A stretch of DNA of 9,523 nt from Dehalococcoidales bacterium (lineage in GTDB: Bacteria; Chloroflexota; Dehalococcoidia; Dehalococcoidales; JAQTRN01): positions 1-9,523 of the forward strand of contig JAQTRN010000024.1 of assembly GCA_028711795.1 (NCBI GenBank), in the 5' to 3' direction. The position numbers were made by a program, and so were the translations under genes. Below, in pieces: positions 1 through 6,744 of this stretch. Under the pieces are notes generated by a model. The model saw nothing but the letters and a program-made list of their open reading frames with translations, was not told the DNA's origin and did not search any database. How positions within the stretch are numbered: position 1 is the stretch's first letter; every line of letters begins with the position of its first letter.

Positions 1-712
1 GCCCGCAGGCAGGCACACAGGGCCCCGCCAAACCCGGTTTCCTTTCGTCAATTATACTACAAAACTCATCGACCATCATCCGCGACAACCCCACCCTGAT
101 CAGTGCCCCCACCGTGTTACGTACCTGGTGAGGCAAGAAGGAGTTAGCCACTATGCTAAAGACGACCAGGTCTTTATGCTTTTCTACCTTAGCCTGGTAC
201 ACCCGGCGTACCGTACTCTTACCCTTCTCCAGAGCACTGGCGAAGGAAATGAAGTCGTGCTCGCCAACAAGAGCCAGGCACGCCCGGTTCATCGCTTCAA
301 TATTCAATTGGCCCCGGACCCGGTAACTAAAAGCCACCCTCAGTGGGGACCGGGTATCGCTACTCAGGATATGGTAACTGTACTCCCGACTAATAGCCTC
401 ACGTCTCACGTTGAAGGCGACCGGCACCTTATACGCCGCTTTGACCGCGATATCCGCCGGCAGATAGTAATTTACTCCGGCTACAAACCTCTCAACCGGG
501 AGAGGTGACTCCGTCCGAAAACTGACCACCTGTCCTCTGGCATGAACACCGGTATCAGTTCTGCTGGCTGCCATAACCCGGGAACTCTCACCGGTCAGTT
601 TATGCAACGCCTTTTCTATTTCCGACTGGACGGTGGGCAGGCTGGCCTGTAGCTGGAAACCATAATAACGCGTGCCCACATACTCGATAATCAATACCAT
701 CCTGGTGGTCAT
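1..712 (-). CDS. truA: tRNA pseudouridine synthase A (3' end cut by window edge)
   Basis: TruA converts uridines 38-40 of the tRNA anticodon arm to pseudouridine. Translating the minus strand from the ATG at 712 gives 237 residues running off the left edge. The catalytic motif SRTDTGVHA is at residues 50-58 with Asp53 as the expected nucleophile. REY at 109-111 supplies the usual active-site tyrosine, and FLPHQVRNTVGAL near the end is the conserved C-terminal motif. The last visible residues, around GPCVPACG, match the family's closing APACG region, so probably only 8-15 residues are missing. The start could also be the in-frame ATG at 700; neither has a strong Shine-Dalgarno sequence. The start lies 16 bases after the rplQ stop, so truA appears to be cotranscribed with the ribosomal genes. 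Confidence 0.95.
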   Translation of the reverse strand, partial: MTTRMVLIIEYVGTRYYGFQLQASLPTVQSEIEKALHKLTGESSRVMAASRTDTGVHARGQVVSFRTESPLPVERFVAGVNYYLPADIAVKAAYKVPVAFNVRREAISREYSYHILSSDTRSPLRVAFSYRVRGQLNIEAMNRACLALVGEHDFISFASALEKGKSTVRRVYQAKVEKHKDLVVFSIVANSFLPHQVRNTVGALIRVGLSRMMVDEFCSIIDERKPGLAGPCVPACG

Positions 713-728
713 CGACCAGACGGGTTCT

Positions 729-1082
729 CTATTTCACTAACTCAAGCTGGACCATGGACGCGGCATCACCGAGTCTGGGTCCCAGTTTAGTCATTCGGGT
801 ATAACCACCAGCCCGTTCAGCATACCTCTTGGCCAGGTCAGTGAGCACTTTTTCAACCACTTCTTTATCGGCCACAAAGGCCAATGCCTGACGGCGAGAG
901 TGGAGCCCTCCCTTCTTACCCAGGGTTATCATCTTCTCCGCTAACCCACGGACTTCCTTAGCTTTAGCCTCCGTGGTAACGATTTTCTCATAGTGCAGGA
1001 GGTCGGTCACCAAATTACGGAACATCGCCTGGCGGTGTCCGCTATCCCTGCTTAATTTCGTTCCCGATACCTGATGTCTCAT
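729..1082 (-). CDS. rplQ: 50S ribosomal protein L17
   Basis: L17 is a large-subunit protein near the peptide exit region. The product is 117 residues, the normal bacterial core length. It opens with MRHQVSGTKLSRDSGHRQAM, close to the family's usual MRHRKxxxKLxRxxxHRxAM, and contains the conserved NLVTDLLHYEKIVTTEAKAKE stretch around residues 23-43. The end RLGDAASMVQLELVK is also typical. It starts with ATG after a modest CAGGG ribosome-binding sequence and follows rpoA by 42 bases, the widest gap in the window. The rpoA-rplQ order is the standard end of the alpha operon. The frame is intact and nothing looks unusual. Confidence 0.97.
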   Translation of the reverse strand: MRHQVSGTKLSRDSGHRQAMFRNLVTDLLHYEKIVTTEAKAKEVRGLAEKMITLGKKGGLHSRRQALAFVADKEVVEKVLTDLAKRYAERAGGYTRMTKLGPRLGDAASMVQLELVK

Positions 1083-1124
1083 TTTATCCCTGCCTTAATA
1101 ACGGTCGATATTACCCGTAACCAA

Positions 1125-2141
1125 TCATTCTTCATCTTCAGCGGCGGTCTCATCAGCCAAGGCGTCTGCTATTTCCGTCTCAGCCGGTACTTCCTTATCT
1201 TCCTTCCCGGCCGTATGGGCCAGGGTAAGTCCCAATTCCTTGAGACGGTCATCCAGTTCTTGCTTGGATTTCTGGCCAAAATTGCGTAACGAGAGCAACT
1301 CCTGCTCGCCCTTACTGATCAGTTCTCCCACGGTAGCGATACCGCCGCGTCTCAGGCAATTGATCGTCCGCACTGATAGGTCAAGCTGCTCTACCGGCAT
1401 ATTGTAGATTTCATCGGGTATGGCAGATCGAATGAGTTCTTTTTCTTCCTCTATCCGCGAGACGCTGACATAGCTGGCGAACGGACTGAGTTGTTTTATC
1501 AGGGTGTCGGCACTGAGGCTGATGGCATTTTCCGGTGATATCGTACCATCGGTCCATACCTCCAGCAACAGACGTTCCCCACTGGTCTCCGGCCCGACAT
1601 GAAACAACTCGGTAGTGAAGTTGACCTTGCGCACCGGGGTGAAAATAGCATCTACCGGGATCGTACCCACCGGCAGATTATCGCCGGATTCAGCGTCCCG
1701 GTAACCCTCGGCCAGTTCTACGTCAAGCTCGACATAGAGTTTCGCCTCAGAGGAGTTCAGGGTCGCCAGATAAAGCTCCGGATTGGCAACCTCAAAATCG
1801 ACCGAGGGTTTGATATCGGCAGCAAAAACCTGTCCCTGCCCGCTCACATCAAGAACGAGTTTACCCGGCTGGCCGGAAATAGGTTTCAATCTCAATGCTT
1901 TAATATTGAGCAGAAATTCTAGGGTATCCTCTTTCACATTAGGAATTGGTGAGAACTCGTGCTGGATTCCCTCAAGTCTGACATGCGTTACCGCCGCTCC
2001 GGGCAGATAACCCAGCAGCACCCGCCGCAAGGCGTTGCCCAGAGTAGCGCCAAAGCCTTTGGCCAGAGGTTCGGCCACAAAACGGCCGTAGTTATCTTTA
2101 CTTTCAATACGATCAATCTTAGGTATCGGCAGCTGAGACAA
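1125..2141 (-). CDS. rpoA: DNA-directed RNA polymerase subunit alpha
   Basis: This is the alpha subunit, whose dimer nucleates assembly of core RNA polymerase and whose C-terminal domain contacts UP-element DNA and activators. It has 338 residues. The N-terminal dimerization domain covers about residues 1-230, with GNALRRVLLGYLPGAAVTHV at 35-54. A flexible linker follows, then the C-terminal domain at about 245-307. Arg258, Asn261, Gly289 and Lys291 align by eye with E. coli DNA-contact residues Arg265, Asn268, Gly296 and Lys298. An acidic tail of about 30 residues follows (see findings). The start codon is TTG, preceded by a full AAGGAGGT Shine-Dalgarno sequence at 2148-2155, and no in-frame Met occurs until about residue 248. 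It lies 20 bases after rpsD. Confidence 0.98.
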   Translation of the reverse strand: MSQLPIPKIDRIESKDNYGRFVAEPLAKGFGATLGNALRRVLLGYLPGAAVTHVRLEGIQHEFSPIPNVKEDTLEFLLNIKALRLKPISGQPGKLVLDVSGQGQVFAADIKPSVDFEVANPELYLATLNSSEAKLYVELDVELAEGYRDAESGDNLPVGTIPVDAIFTPVRKVNFTTELFHVGPETSGERLLLEVWTDGTISPENAISLSADTLIKQLSPFASYVSVSRIEEEKELIRSAIPDEIYNMPVEQLDLSVRTINCLRRGGIATVGELISKGEQELLSLRNFGQKSKQELDDRLKELGLTLAHTAGKEDKEVPAETEIADALADETAAEDEE

Positions 2142-2147
2142 AACGCT

Positions 2148-2155
2148 ACCTCCTT
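2148..2155 (-). promoter_or_regulatory. Consensus Shine-Dalgarno for the TTG start of rpoA
   Basis: On the minus strand the sequence reads AAGGAGGT, then AGCGTT (6 bases), then TTG. This is a full match to the 16S anti-Shine-Dalgarno at ideal spacing. It fixes TTG at 2141 as the rpoA start, because no ATG or GTG is available nearby that keeps the conserved N-terminus. A strong site here may offset the weak initiation codon. Confidence 0.9.
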
Positions 2156-2161
2156 ATTAAC

Positions 2162-2785
2162 CTATCGCGAGTAGTACTCAACTATGGTCTTCCCCTCGAA
2201 TTTAACCTCGACATCACCGGGGGTCGGTAACGATGTTACCCGGCCAACGAGGCTCTGCTTGTCCAGGTTTAACCACGGCGCCACAGTCTTACCCTTAATG
2301 GTTGCCAGCAACTGCTTATAGTATTCAGTCTTGGTGCTACCTGCCCTCCAGCCAATGGTATCGCCTTCGTTGACCAGATGCGAGGGGATATCAACCCGGT
2401 GTCCATTAACCGTGATATGCCCATGCTGGACCAACTGCCGGGCCTGCGATCGGGAATCAGCGAAACCCAGTCGAAAAGTGATATTGTCCAACCGTCTTTC
2501 CAGTAACACCAGCAGATTGTCGGCGGTGATGCCTGGTTGTCTTTCCGCCTGGCCAAACAGACGCCGGAACTGACGCTCGAGAATGCCATAAGTCCAGCGG
2601 GCTTTTTGCTTTTCCCGTAACTGGGCACCGCGGTCAGAAAGACGGCGACGCCGCCCCAACTGCGGTCCCGGTGGTTTAGAGCGTTTGTCGAATGTGCATT
2701 TGGTAATGCACTTATCGCCCTTGAGCATCAATTTATCACCGCTACGGCGGCACAAACGACAAACCGCTGCTGTGTATCTTGCCAT
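2162..2785 (-). CDS. rpsD: 30S ribosomal protein S4 (zinc-binding form)
   Basis: S4 is a primary 16S rRNA binder that starts small-subunit assembly and helps form the mRNA entry site. The product is 207 residues, the usual length. The N-terminus carries four cysteines, Cys9, Cys12, Cys26 and Cys30, in a CxxC-CxxxC arrangement, as in zinc-binding S4 proteins such as that of Thermus. The S4 RNA-binding domain lies at about residues 97-160, with RRLDNITFRLGFADSRSQAR at 97-116 and the HGHITVNG turn at 121-128. The ATG follows a GAGGAG ribosome-binding site that overlaps the rpsK stop; the gap is 9 bases. In E. coli S4 represses its own operon at the translational level. I could not identify such a site here. 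Confidence 0.98.
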   Translation of the reverse strand: MARYTAAVCRLCRRSGDKLMLKGDKCITKCTFDKRSKPPGPQLGRRRRLSDRGAQLREKQKARWTYGILERQFRRLFGQAERQPGITADNLLVLLERRLDNITFRLGFADSRSQARQLVQHGHITVNGHRVDIPSHLVNEGDTIGWRAGSTKTEYYKQLLATIKGKTVAPWLNLDKQSLVGRVTSLPTPGDVEVKFEGKTIVEYYSR

Positions 2786-2794
2786 TTTTCTCCT

Positions 2795-3184
2795 CTACAC
2801 CCGCCGTCTCTTAGGCGGACGACAGCCGTTATGCGGTATCGGAGTCACATCTCGGATACTGGTAATATAGAGACCCGAGCTCTGCAGAGAACGAATGGCT
2901 GCCTCACGCCCGCTACCCGGCCCCTTAACATAGACCTCTACCTGCCGCAAGCCAAACGCCATCGCCTTCCGGGCTGCGTCCCGGGCTACCATTTGCGCCG
3001 CATAAGGAGTGCCTTTACGTGCTCCCTTGAAGCCGGCCGTGCCCGAACTCCCCCAGGCAATAGCGTTGCCTTCGGGGTCGGTAAGAGTGACAATCGTATT
3101 ATTAAAAGTAGCCTGGATATAGGCCCTGCCGGCGGGAATCGCTTTTCGTTCCCGTCTCTTTGGTTTAGCTTGCTTCTTCGGCAT
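2795..3184 (-). CDS. rpsK: 30S ribosomal protein S11
   Basis: S11 sits on the platform of the small subunit near the mRNA exit and binds 16S rRNA. It has 129 residues, the normal length. It has a basic N-terminal tail (MPKKQAKPKRRERK), a core containing NNTIVTLTDPEGN at 28-40 and AIAWGSSGTAGFKGARKGTP at 41-60, the motif VKGPGSGREAAIRSL at 86-100, and the closing signature DVTPIPHNGCRPPKRRRV at 112-129. A good AGGAG ribosome-binding site sits 6 bases before the ATG. The gene lies between rpsM and rpsD in standard alpha-operon order. Confidence 0.98.
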   Translation of the reverse strand: MPKKQAKPKRRERKAIPAGRAYIQATFNNTIVTLTDPEGNAIAWGSSGTAGFKGARKGTPYAAQMVARDAARKAMAFGLRQVEVYVKGPGSGREAAIRSLQSSGLYITSIRDVTPIPHNGCRPPKRRRV

Positions 3185-3213
3185 AATACTCTCCTATAGA
3201 TTCCTGCTGGTAA

Positions 3214-3603
3214 CTACTTCTTGGTCGCGCCGCGTTTTTGTCCTCGCCCGGCCACCGTCTTACGAGGTCCTTTCTGAGTCCGGGCATTAGTGCGCGACCT
3301 TTGCCCCCTAACCGGCAGATTGCGCCGGTGCCTGAGCCCACGGTAGCTACCAATATCAATAAGACGCTTAACATTGAAGTTGACCTCTTTCCTGAGGTCG
3401 CCTTCTACCCTGTAACTACGGTCAATGTATTCACGGAGCCGGTTAACCTCTTCCTCAGTCAGGCTATCAGTCTTAGTCTCCGGTTTGATACCGGTTTCCG
3501 CCAGGATCTGCTGGCTGACCGCCGGCCCGATACCGTAAATATATTGCAGCGAAACCCAGATCTGTTTATTCCTTGGTATATCTACTCCCGCAATACGCGC
3601 CAT
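3214..3603 (-). CDS. rpsM: 30S ribosomal protein S13
   Basis: S13 is in the small-subunit head, forms bridges to the large subunit and contacts the P-site tRNA through its basic tail. It has 129 residues, slightly longer than the common 121-126. It starts MARIAGVDIPRNKQ, has the helix-hairpin-helix-like YIYGIGPAVSQQIL at 21-34, and carries the S13 signature GSYRGLRHRRNLPVRGQR at 85-102. The tail after about residue 100 is strongly basic and ends in KK. The ATG at 3603 follows AAGGAG at 6-base spacing. In enterobacteria the S4 autoregulatory site overlaps the start of this gene. The 24-base gap to rpmJ shows no obvious equivalent. Confidence 0.98.
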   Translation of the reverse strand: MARIAGVDIPRNKQIWVSLQYIYGIGPAVSQQILAETGIKPETKTDSLTEEEVNRLREYIDRSYRVEGDLRKEVNFNVKRLIDIGSYRGLRHRRNLPVRGQRSRTNARTQKGPRKTVAGRGQKRGATKK

Positions 3604-3627
3604 ACGCCTCTCCTTGCCCGCAGGGAA

Positions 3628-3741
3628 CTAGCCCTGCCGCTGCTTGTGTTTCCGGTTAGTACAGATAACTCTCACCACTCCCCGCCGCTTGACTACCCGG
3701 CACTTTTCGCACCTGACTTTAACTGAAGCTCGGACTTTCAT
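3628..3741 (-). CDS. rpmJ: 50S ribosomal protein L36 (zinc-binding form)
   Basis: L36 is the smallest large-subunit protein and binds zinc and 23S rRNA. I translated this gene by hand. It has 37 codons and a TAG stop, opening MKVRASVKVRCEKCRVVKRR and ending KHKQRQG. The zinc ligands Cys11, Cys14, Cys27 and His32 are all present, so this is the C+ form. The length of 37 residues is exactly the common one. The Shine-Dalgarno region is weak (a GAGAG run upstream of ATG 3741). It sits 38 bases after infA and 24 bases before rpsM, which is the classical infA-rpmJ-rpsM order. Confidence 0.97.
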   Translation of the reverse strand: MKVRASVKVRCEKCRVVKRRGVVRVICTNRKHKQRQG

Positions 3742-3779
3742 AACAGACTCTCTCTACTTATCGGATTGCTGGCGCCAGG

Positions 3780-3998
3780 CTACGAGAAACGGAAGGTGAT
3801 ACGGCCCCGATTCAGGTCGTACGGGGAAAGCTCCACAAGCACCCGGTCACCCAGCAATATCCTGATATAGTGCATTCTTATTTTACCCGAAATATGAGCT
3901 AAAATCTTATGCCCGTTAGCCAGTTCGACCCGAAACATGCCATTGGGCAGAGCCTCCACCACCGTCCCCTCAACCTCAATAGCTTCCTTTTTCGGCAT
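3780..3998 (-). CDS. infA: Translation initiation factor IF-1
   Basis: IF-1 binds the A site of the 30S subunit during initiation and helps IF-2 and IF-3 select the initiator tRNA. The 72-residue product is the standard length and is a single OB-fold. It carries the conserved blocks EVEGTVVEALPNGMFRVELANG at about 8-29, HISGKIRMHYIRILLGDRV at 35-53 and SPYDLNRGRITFRF at 58-71. The ATG at 3998 follows AAAGGA at rather short spacing. It begins 11 bases after the map stop. The map-infA-rpmJ order is common in Gram-positive bacteria and Chloroflexota. Confidence 0.98.
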   Translation of the reverse strand: MPKKEAIEVEGTVVEALPNGMFRVELANGHKILAHISGKIRMHYIRILLGDRVLVELSPYDLNRGRITFRFS

Positions 3999-4009
3999 AC
4001 GTCCTTTCT

Positions 4010-4756
4010 CTACAATATAGTGAGCACCTCAGGTTCGCCATTGGTGATGGCAATAGTATGTTCAAAGTGCGCCGCCAGACTGCCATCAGCGGTACGCACT
4101 GTCCAATTATCCTTCTCAAGTCGGGTGTGCCAATCACCAGTGCTCACCATTGGTTCTAAGGCAAAAGTCATGCCCTTCTTCAGTACCGGCCCTTGCCCCG
4201 GCAGACCAAAATTAGGGACCAGCGGGTCCTCATGCATCGCCCGGCCGATACCATGACCGGTGTACTCCCGGACTATAGAAAAACCCCGGGACTCAGCCGC
4301 GTTCTGAATGGCGGCCGAAATATCTCCCAGTCTACCCCGGACGCAAGCCGCCGCGATACCAGCCATAAGGGCTTGTTCGGTAGTCTCCATCAGCCGCCTG
4401 GCCTGCGGGCTAATTTCGCCCACCCCCACGGTAACCGCCGCATCCCCCTGAAAGCCCATAACAATAGCGCCAAAGTCCAGGGACACGATATCACCTTCGT
4501 TCAGCGTCCTCTCGCCGGGAATCCCATGCACTATCTCGTCGTTCACGGATACGCAAAGAGTAGCCGGGAATCCCCGGTAACCCTTGAACGACGACTTAGC
4601 GCCCAGTCTCTCCAGCTCCCTGGTCGCCACGATATCCAGCTCCTTAGTCTTCATTCCCGGTCTTACCTGTTGGCTCAAGGTCTTTAGTACGGTGGCAACC
4701 ACTCGGCCTGCCCGGCGCATAGCGGCGATCTCCTCATCAGACTTGATGATGATCAT
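4010..4756 (-). CDS. map: Methionine aminopeptidase, type I
   Basis: Map is a cytosolic two-metal peptidase that removes the initiator Met from new proteins with a small second residue. The 248-residue length matches short type Ia enzymes with no N-terminal zinc or SH3-binding extension. The five metal ligands are all visible: Asp94, Asp105, His168, Glu201 and Glu232. They sit in LDFGA, GDAAVTVGVG, GHGIGRAMHE, ALEPM and FEHTIAIT. The substrate-contacting His77 is in NDEIVHGIP. Start and upstream stop share an ATGA overlap with adk (4753-4756). No well-placed Shine-Dalgarno sequence is seen, only AAGGGG about 13 bases away, so translation probably depends on coupling to adk. Confidence 0.98.
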   Translation of the reverse strand: MIIIKSDEEIAAMRRAGRVVATVLKTLSQQVRPGMKTKELDIVATRELERLGAKSSFKGYRGFPATLCVSVNDEIVHGIPGERTLNEGDIVSLDFGAIVMGFQGDAAVTVGVGEISPQARRLMETTEQALMAGIAAACVRGRLGDISAAIQNAAESRGFSIVREYTGHGIGRAMHEDPLVPNFGLPGQGPVLKKGMTFALEPMVSTGDWHTRLEKDNWTVRTADGSLAAHFEHTIAITNGEPEVLTIL

Positions 4757-5412
4757 CTGGCTTTTAATTTCCCCTTAAGAGCCGAGACGATCCTGGTACT
4801 TACCGCCTCTATGCCCCCTTCCCCCTCTACCTCCGCCAGTTTGCCGACCTTAGTATAGTAATCGATAAGCGGAGCCGTTTGAGCAAAATAGACCTCCAGC
4901 CGTTTTTTTACCGTCTCCGCCGTGTCGTCCGCGCGCTGATAAAGCTCGCCGCCACACTTATCGCACTTGCCCCAGACCCGAGGTGGCGAATCAGTGGCGT
5001 GGTAGGGCGCCTGGCAACTGCGGCATATCCAGCGGCCGCCCAAACGTTTGAGCAATTCCTGCTCTGAGACCTTTATATATACCACCTTATCGATGGTCTT
5101 GTTTCGTGTCACCAGCGCTTCATCCAGGGCCTTTGCCTGTTCCAGATTGCGGGGAAAGCCATCCAGTATGACGCCGGCCACACAATCCGGGGCCAGTAAA
5201 CGGTCAAGAACCATCTGGATAGTTATCTTGTCCGGGACAAGCATGCCCTTCTCCATGTATGATTTCGCCTGCGTTCCCAGGGCAGTGCCCTTCTCGATTG
5301 CCTGCCGGAACAAGTCTCCGGTGGCGATATGGGCCAGGTTCAGTTTCTTGGCCACCACCGCCGCTTGAGTCCCTTTACCGGCGCCGGGAGCACCCAAAAA
5401 CACTACGTACAC
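4753..5412 (-). CDS. adk: Adenylate kinase (zinc-LID form)
   Basis: Adk catalyses ATP + AMP to 2 ADP and balances the cytosolic adenylate pool. The 219-residue protein has the P-loop GAPGAGKGT at 7-15, the AMP-binding TGDLFR at 31-36 and the DGFPR motif at 84-88. It is a long-form kinase whose LID carries four cysteines, Cys130, Cys133, Cys150 and Cys153 (CxxC...CxxC), expected to bind zinc as in Bacillus-type Adk. The start is GTG with AGGAG at 5419-5423 overlapping the secY stop. The gap to secY is 9 bases. It is followed by map with a 4-base overlap, the usual secY-adk-map order. Confidence 0.98.
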   Translation of the reverse strand: MYVVFLGAPGAGKGTQAAVVAKKLNLAHIATGDLFRQAIEKGTALGTQAKSYMEKGMLVPDKITIQMVLDRLLAPDCVAGVILDGFPRNLEQAKALDEALVTRNKTIDKVVYIKVSEQELLKRLGGRWICRSCQAPYHATDSPPRVWGKCDKCGGELYQRADDTAETVKKRLEVYFAQTAPLIDYYTKVGKLAEVEGEGGIEAVSTRIVSALKGKLKAR

Positions 5413-5418
5413 TTCTCG

Positions 5419-5423
5419 CTCCT
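5419..5423 (-). promoter_or_regulatory. Shine-Dalgarno for the GTG start of adk
   Basis: On the minus strand AGGAG is followed by 6 bases and then GTG TAC GTA GTG. The site overlaps the TAG stop of secY (TAGGAG). It supports the first GTG at 5412 as the start rather than the second GTG three codons later, which would lose the first beta strand. Confidence 0.8.
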
Positions 5424-6744
5424 ACTTGATAAAACCTTCATAACGGCGCATCAGTAACTGCGCTTCTATCTGTTTCATGGTATCCAGGACGACACCAACG
5501 ATTATTAGCAGACCCAGACTGGAGAGCTGGATTACCTGGATATCAGTAATCTCCCGCACGATAAACGGTATAATCGCCACGATGGCCAAGAAAAGAGCGC
5601 CGGCCCAGGTGACACGCCTGATTACCTGATTCAAATACGTTGCTGTATTTTTGCCGGGTCTTATGCCTGGAATAAATCCTCCCTGTCGCTGCAACACCCC
5701 CGGCAGGTCCTGCTGTTCAAAAATCACTGTCGTATAGAAGAAGGCAAAGGCAATCACCAGAATAAAAGTCAACCCCCAGTAAAACAGACCCACTGGCATC
5801 GCGGTATTGGGGCTAAACAAGTTAACAATAGTGTTAGCGAAGTTAGGGTCGGACCCCGACGGCGCGGCAAAATAACTGGCGACCACACCCGGGAAAATGA
5901 CCATAGACGTGGCAAAAATGATCGGAATCACTCCCGAGCTGTTGACCCGTATCGGGATATAGGTCGAGCCCGATTGTTTATACATGCGCCCGCCGCGAAA
6001 CTCACTACGGGCGTACTGCACCGGGATACGCCGGTGCGCTTCCGTAAAAATGACTATCAGCACCGTGGTCAGCAGGGCTATCAGTATGTAGACTACCAGC
6101 CCGCCGAACTGGTCTTTCGCCAGGAAGCCCTGGCCGATCATTTCCGGTAAGCCGGCAACAATACCGGCGAAAATAATTATCGATACGCCGTTACCGATAC
6201 CGTATTCAGTAATCAATTCCCCCAGCCAGACCAGGAATATGGTACCGGCTATCATTGATATTATCATCGCCGCCATCGGTAATGGCGCCGTGCTGGCCAG
6301 CACCGGCGGGTCAGCCCGCTGCAGCAAGACCAGTTGCCCGTAACTGGCAAGACCGGCCAACGGCACGGTCGCCCAGTGGGTAATCATCGAAATCTTATTC
6401 CGGCCCGCCTCACCTTCCTGGGATAAAGCCTGCAGTCGCGGGATAATCGGCATTAACAGCTCCATCACGATCGTCGCCGTTATGTAGGGATAAATCCCCA
6501 TTGCCGCCACACTAAACTGACGCATGGCGCCGCCGCTAAAAAGATCGAGCATACCCACCAGGGCATTGGTTTCGAACAGCTGGGCCAGGGCGCCAGCATC
6601 AATCCCGGGTAGAGGCACATGGGCCACAAAACGAAAAGCCACCAGGATGCCCAGAGTGATGAGGATACGGCGCCTTAAGTCAGGCAGACGAAAGGCGTCC
6701 ATCATTGCCTGGAGCAGGCGTGGCCTAGACCGCTCTGGCGACAT
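5422..6744 (-). CDS. secY: Preprotein translocase channel subunit SecY
   Basis: SecY is the pore of the general secretion channel, working with SecE, SecG, SecA and the ribosome. The 440-residue protein has about ten hydrophobic segments, as expected. The first begins near residue 27 (ILITLGILVAFRFVAHVPLPG). The plug region contains LDLFSGGAMRQFSVAAMGI at 67-84. Further conserved marks are ALSQEGEAGRNKI at 106-118, YGIGNGVSIIIFAGI at 181-195, the RRIPVQYARSEFRGG loop at 238-252 and GGFIPGIRPGKNT at 355-367. The start at 6744 has a strong GGAGGAG site at 6752-6758 inside rplO; an alternative Met at residues 14-15 has none. It overlaps the rplO end by 20 bases. The sequence style resembles Chloroflexota SecY. 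Confidence 0.98.
   Translation of the reverse strand: MSPERSRPRLLQAMMDAFRLPDLRRRILITLGILVAFRFVAHVPLPGIDAGALAQLFETNALVGMLDLFSGGAMRQFSVAAMGIYPYITATIVMELLMPIIPRLQALSQEGEAGRNKISMITHWATVPLAGLASYGQLVLLQRADPPVLASTAPLPMAAMIISMIAGTIFLVWLGELITEYGIGNGVSIIIFAGIVAGLPEMIGQGFLAKDQFGGLVVYILIALLTTVLIVIFTEAHRRIPVQYARSEFRGGRMYKQSGSTYIPIRVNSSGVIPIIFATSMVIFPGVVASYFAAPSGSDPNFANTIVNLFSPNTAMPVGLFYWGLTFILVIAFAFFYTTVIFEQQDLPGVLQRQGGFIPGIRPGKNTATYLNQVIRRVTWAGALFLAIVAIIPFIVREITDIQVIQLSSLGLLIIVGVVLDTMKQIEAQLLMRRYEGFIK

Noticed and set aside
46..58. TATAAT on the minus strand inside truA, as a possible internal promoter.
   Set aside because: No acceptable -35 element lies at 16-18 bases upstream, and it is within codons for Ser-Ile-Ile.
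128..508. Plus-strand open frame of 126 codons near the left edge.
   Set aside because: The minus strand here encodes TruA with its catalytic motif, so this is a shadow frame.
1083..1124. The rpoA-rplQ gap, checked for a terminator or promoter. It holds a weak TAATA...TTATTA inverted repeat and TAATAT.
   Set aside because: The repeat is short and AT-only with no U-tract, and no -35 element sits at proper spacing from TAATAT.
3604..3627. Possible S4 autoregulatory leader before rpsM.
   Set aside because: The gap is only 24 bases and I saw no pseudoknot-like structure; the E. coli-type site cannot be supported by eye.
3238..3726. Plus-strand open frame (162 codons) opposite rpsM and rpmJ.
   Set aside because: It is fully antisense to S13 and L36, with no recognisable domain or ribosome-binding site.
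3769..3778. Ten-base perfect palindrome CTGGCGCCAG between infA and rpmJ.
   Set aside because: It has no loop and cannot form a normal hairpin; no T-run follows. A palindrome this short is expected by chance.
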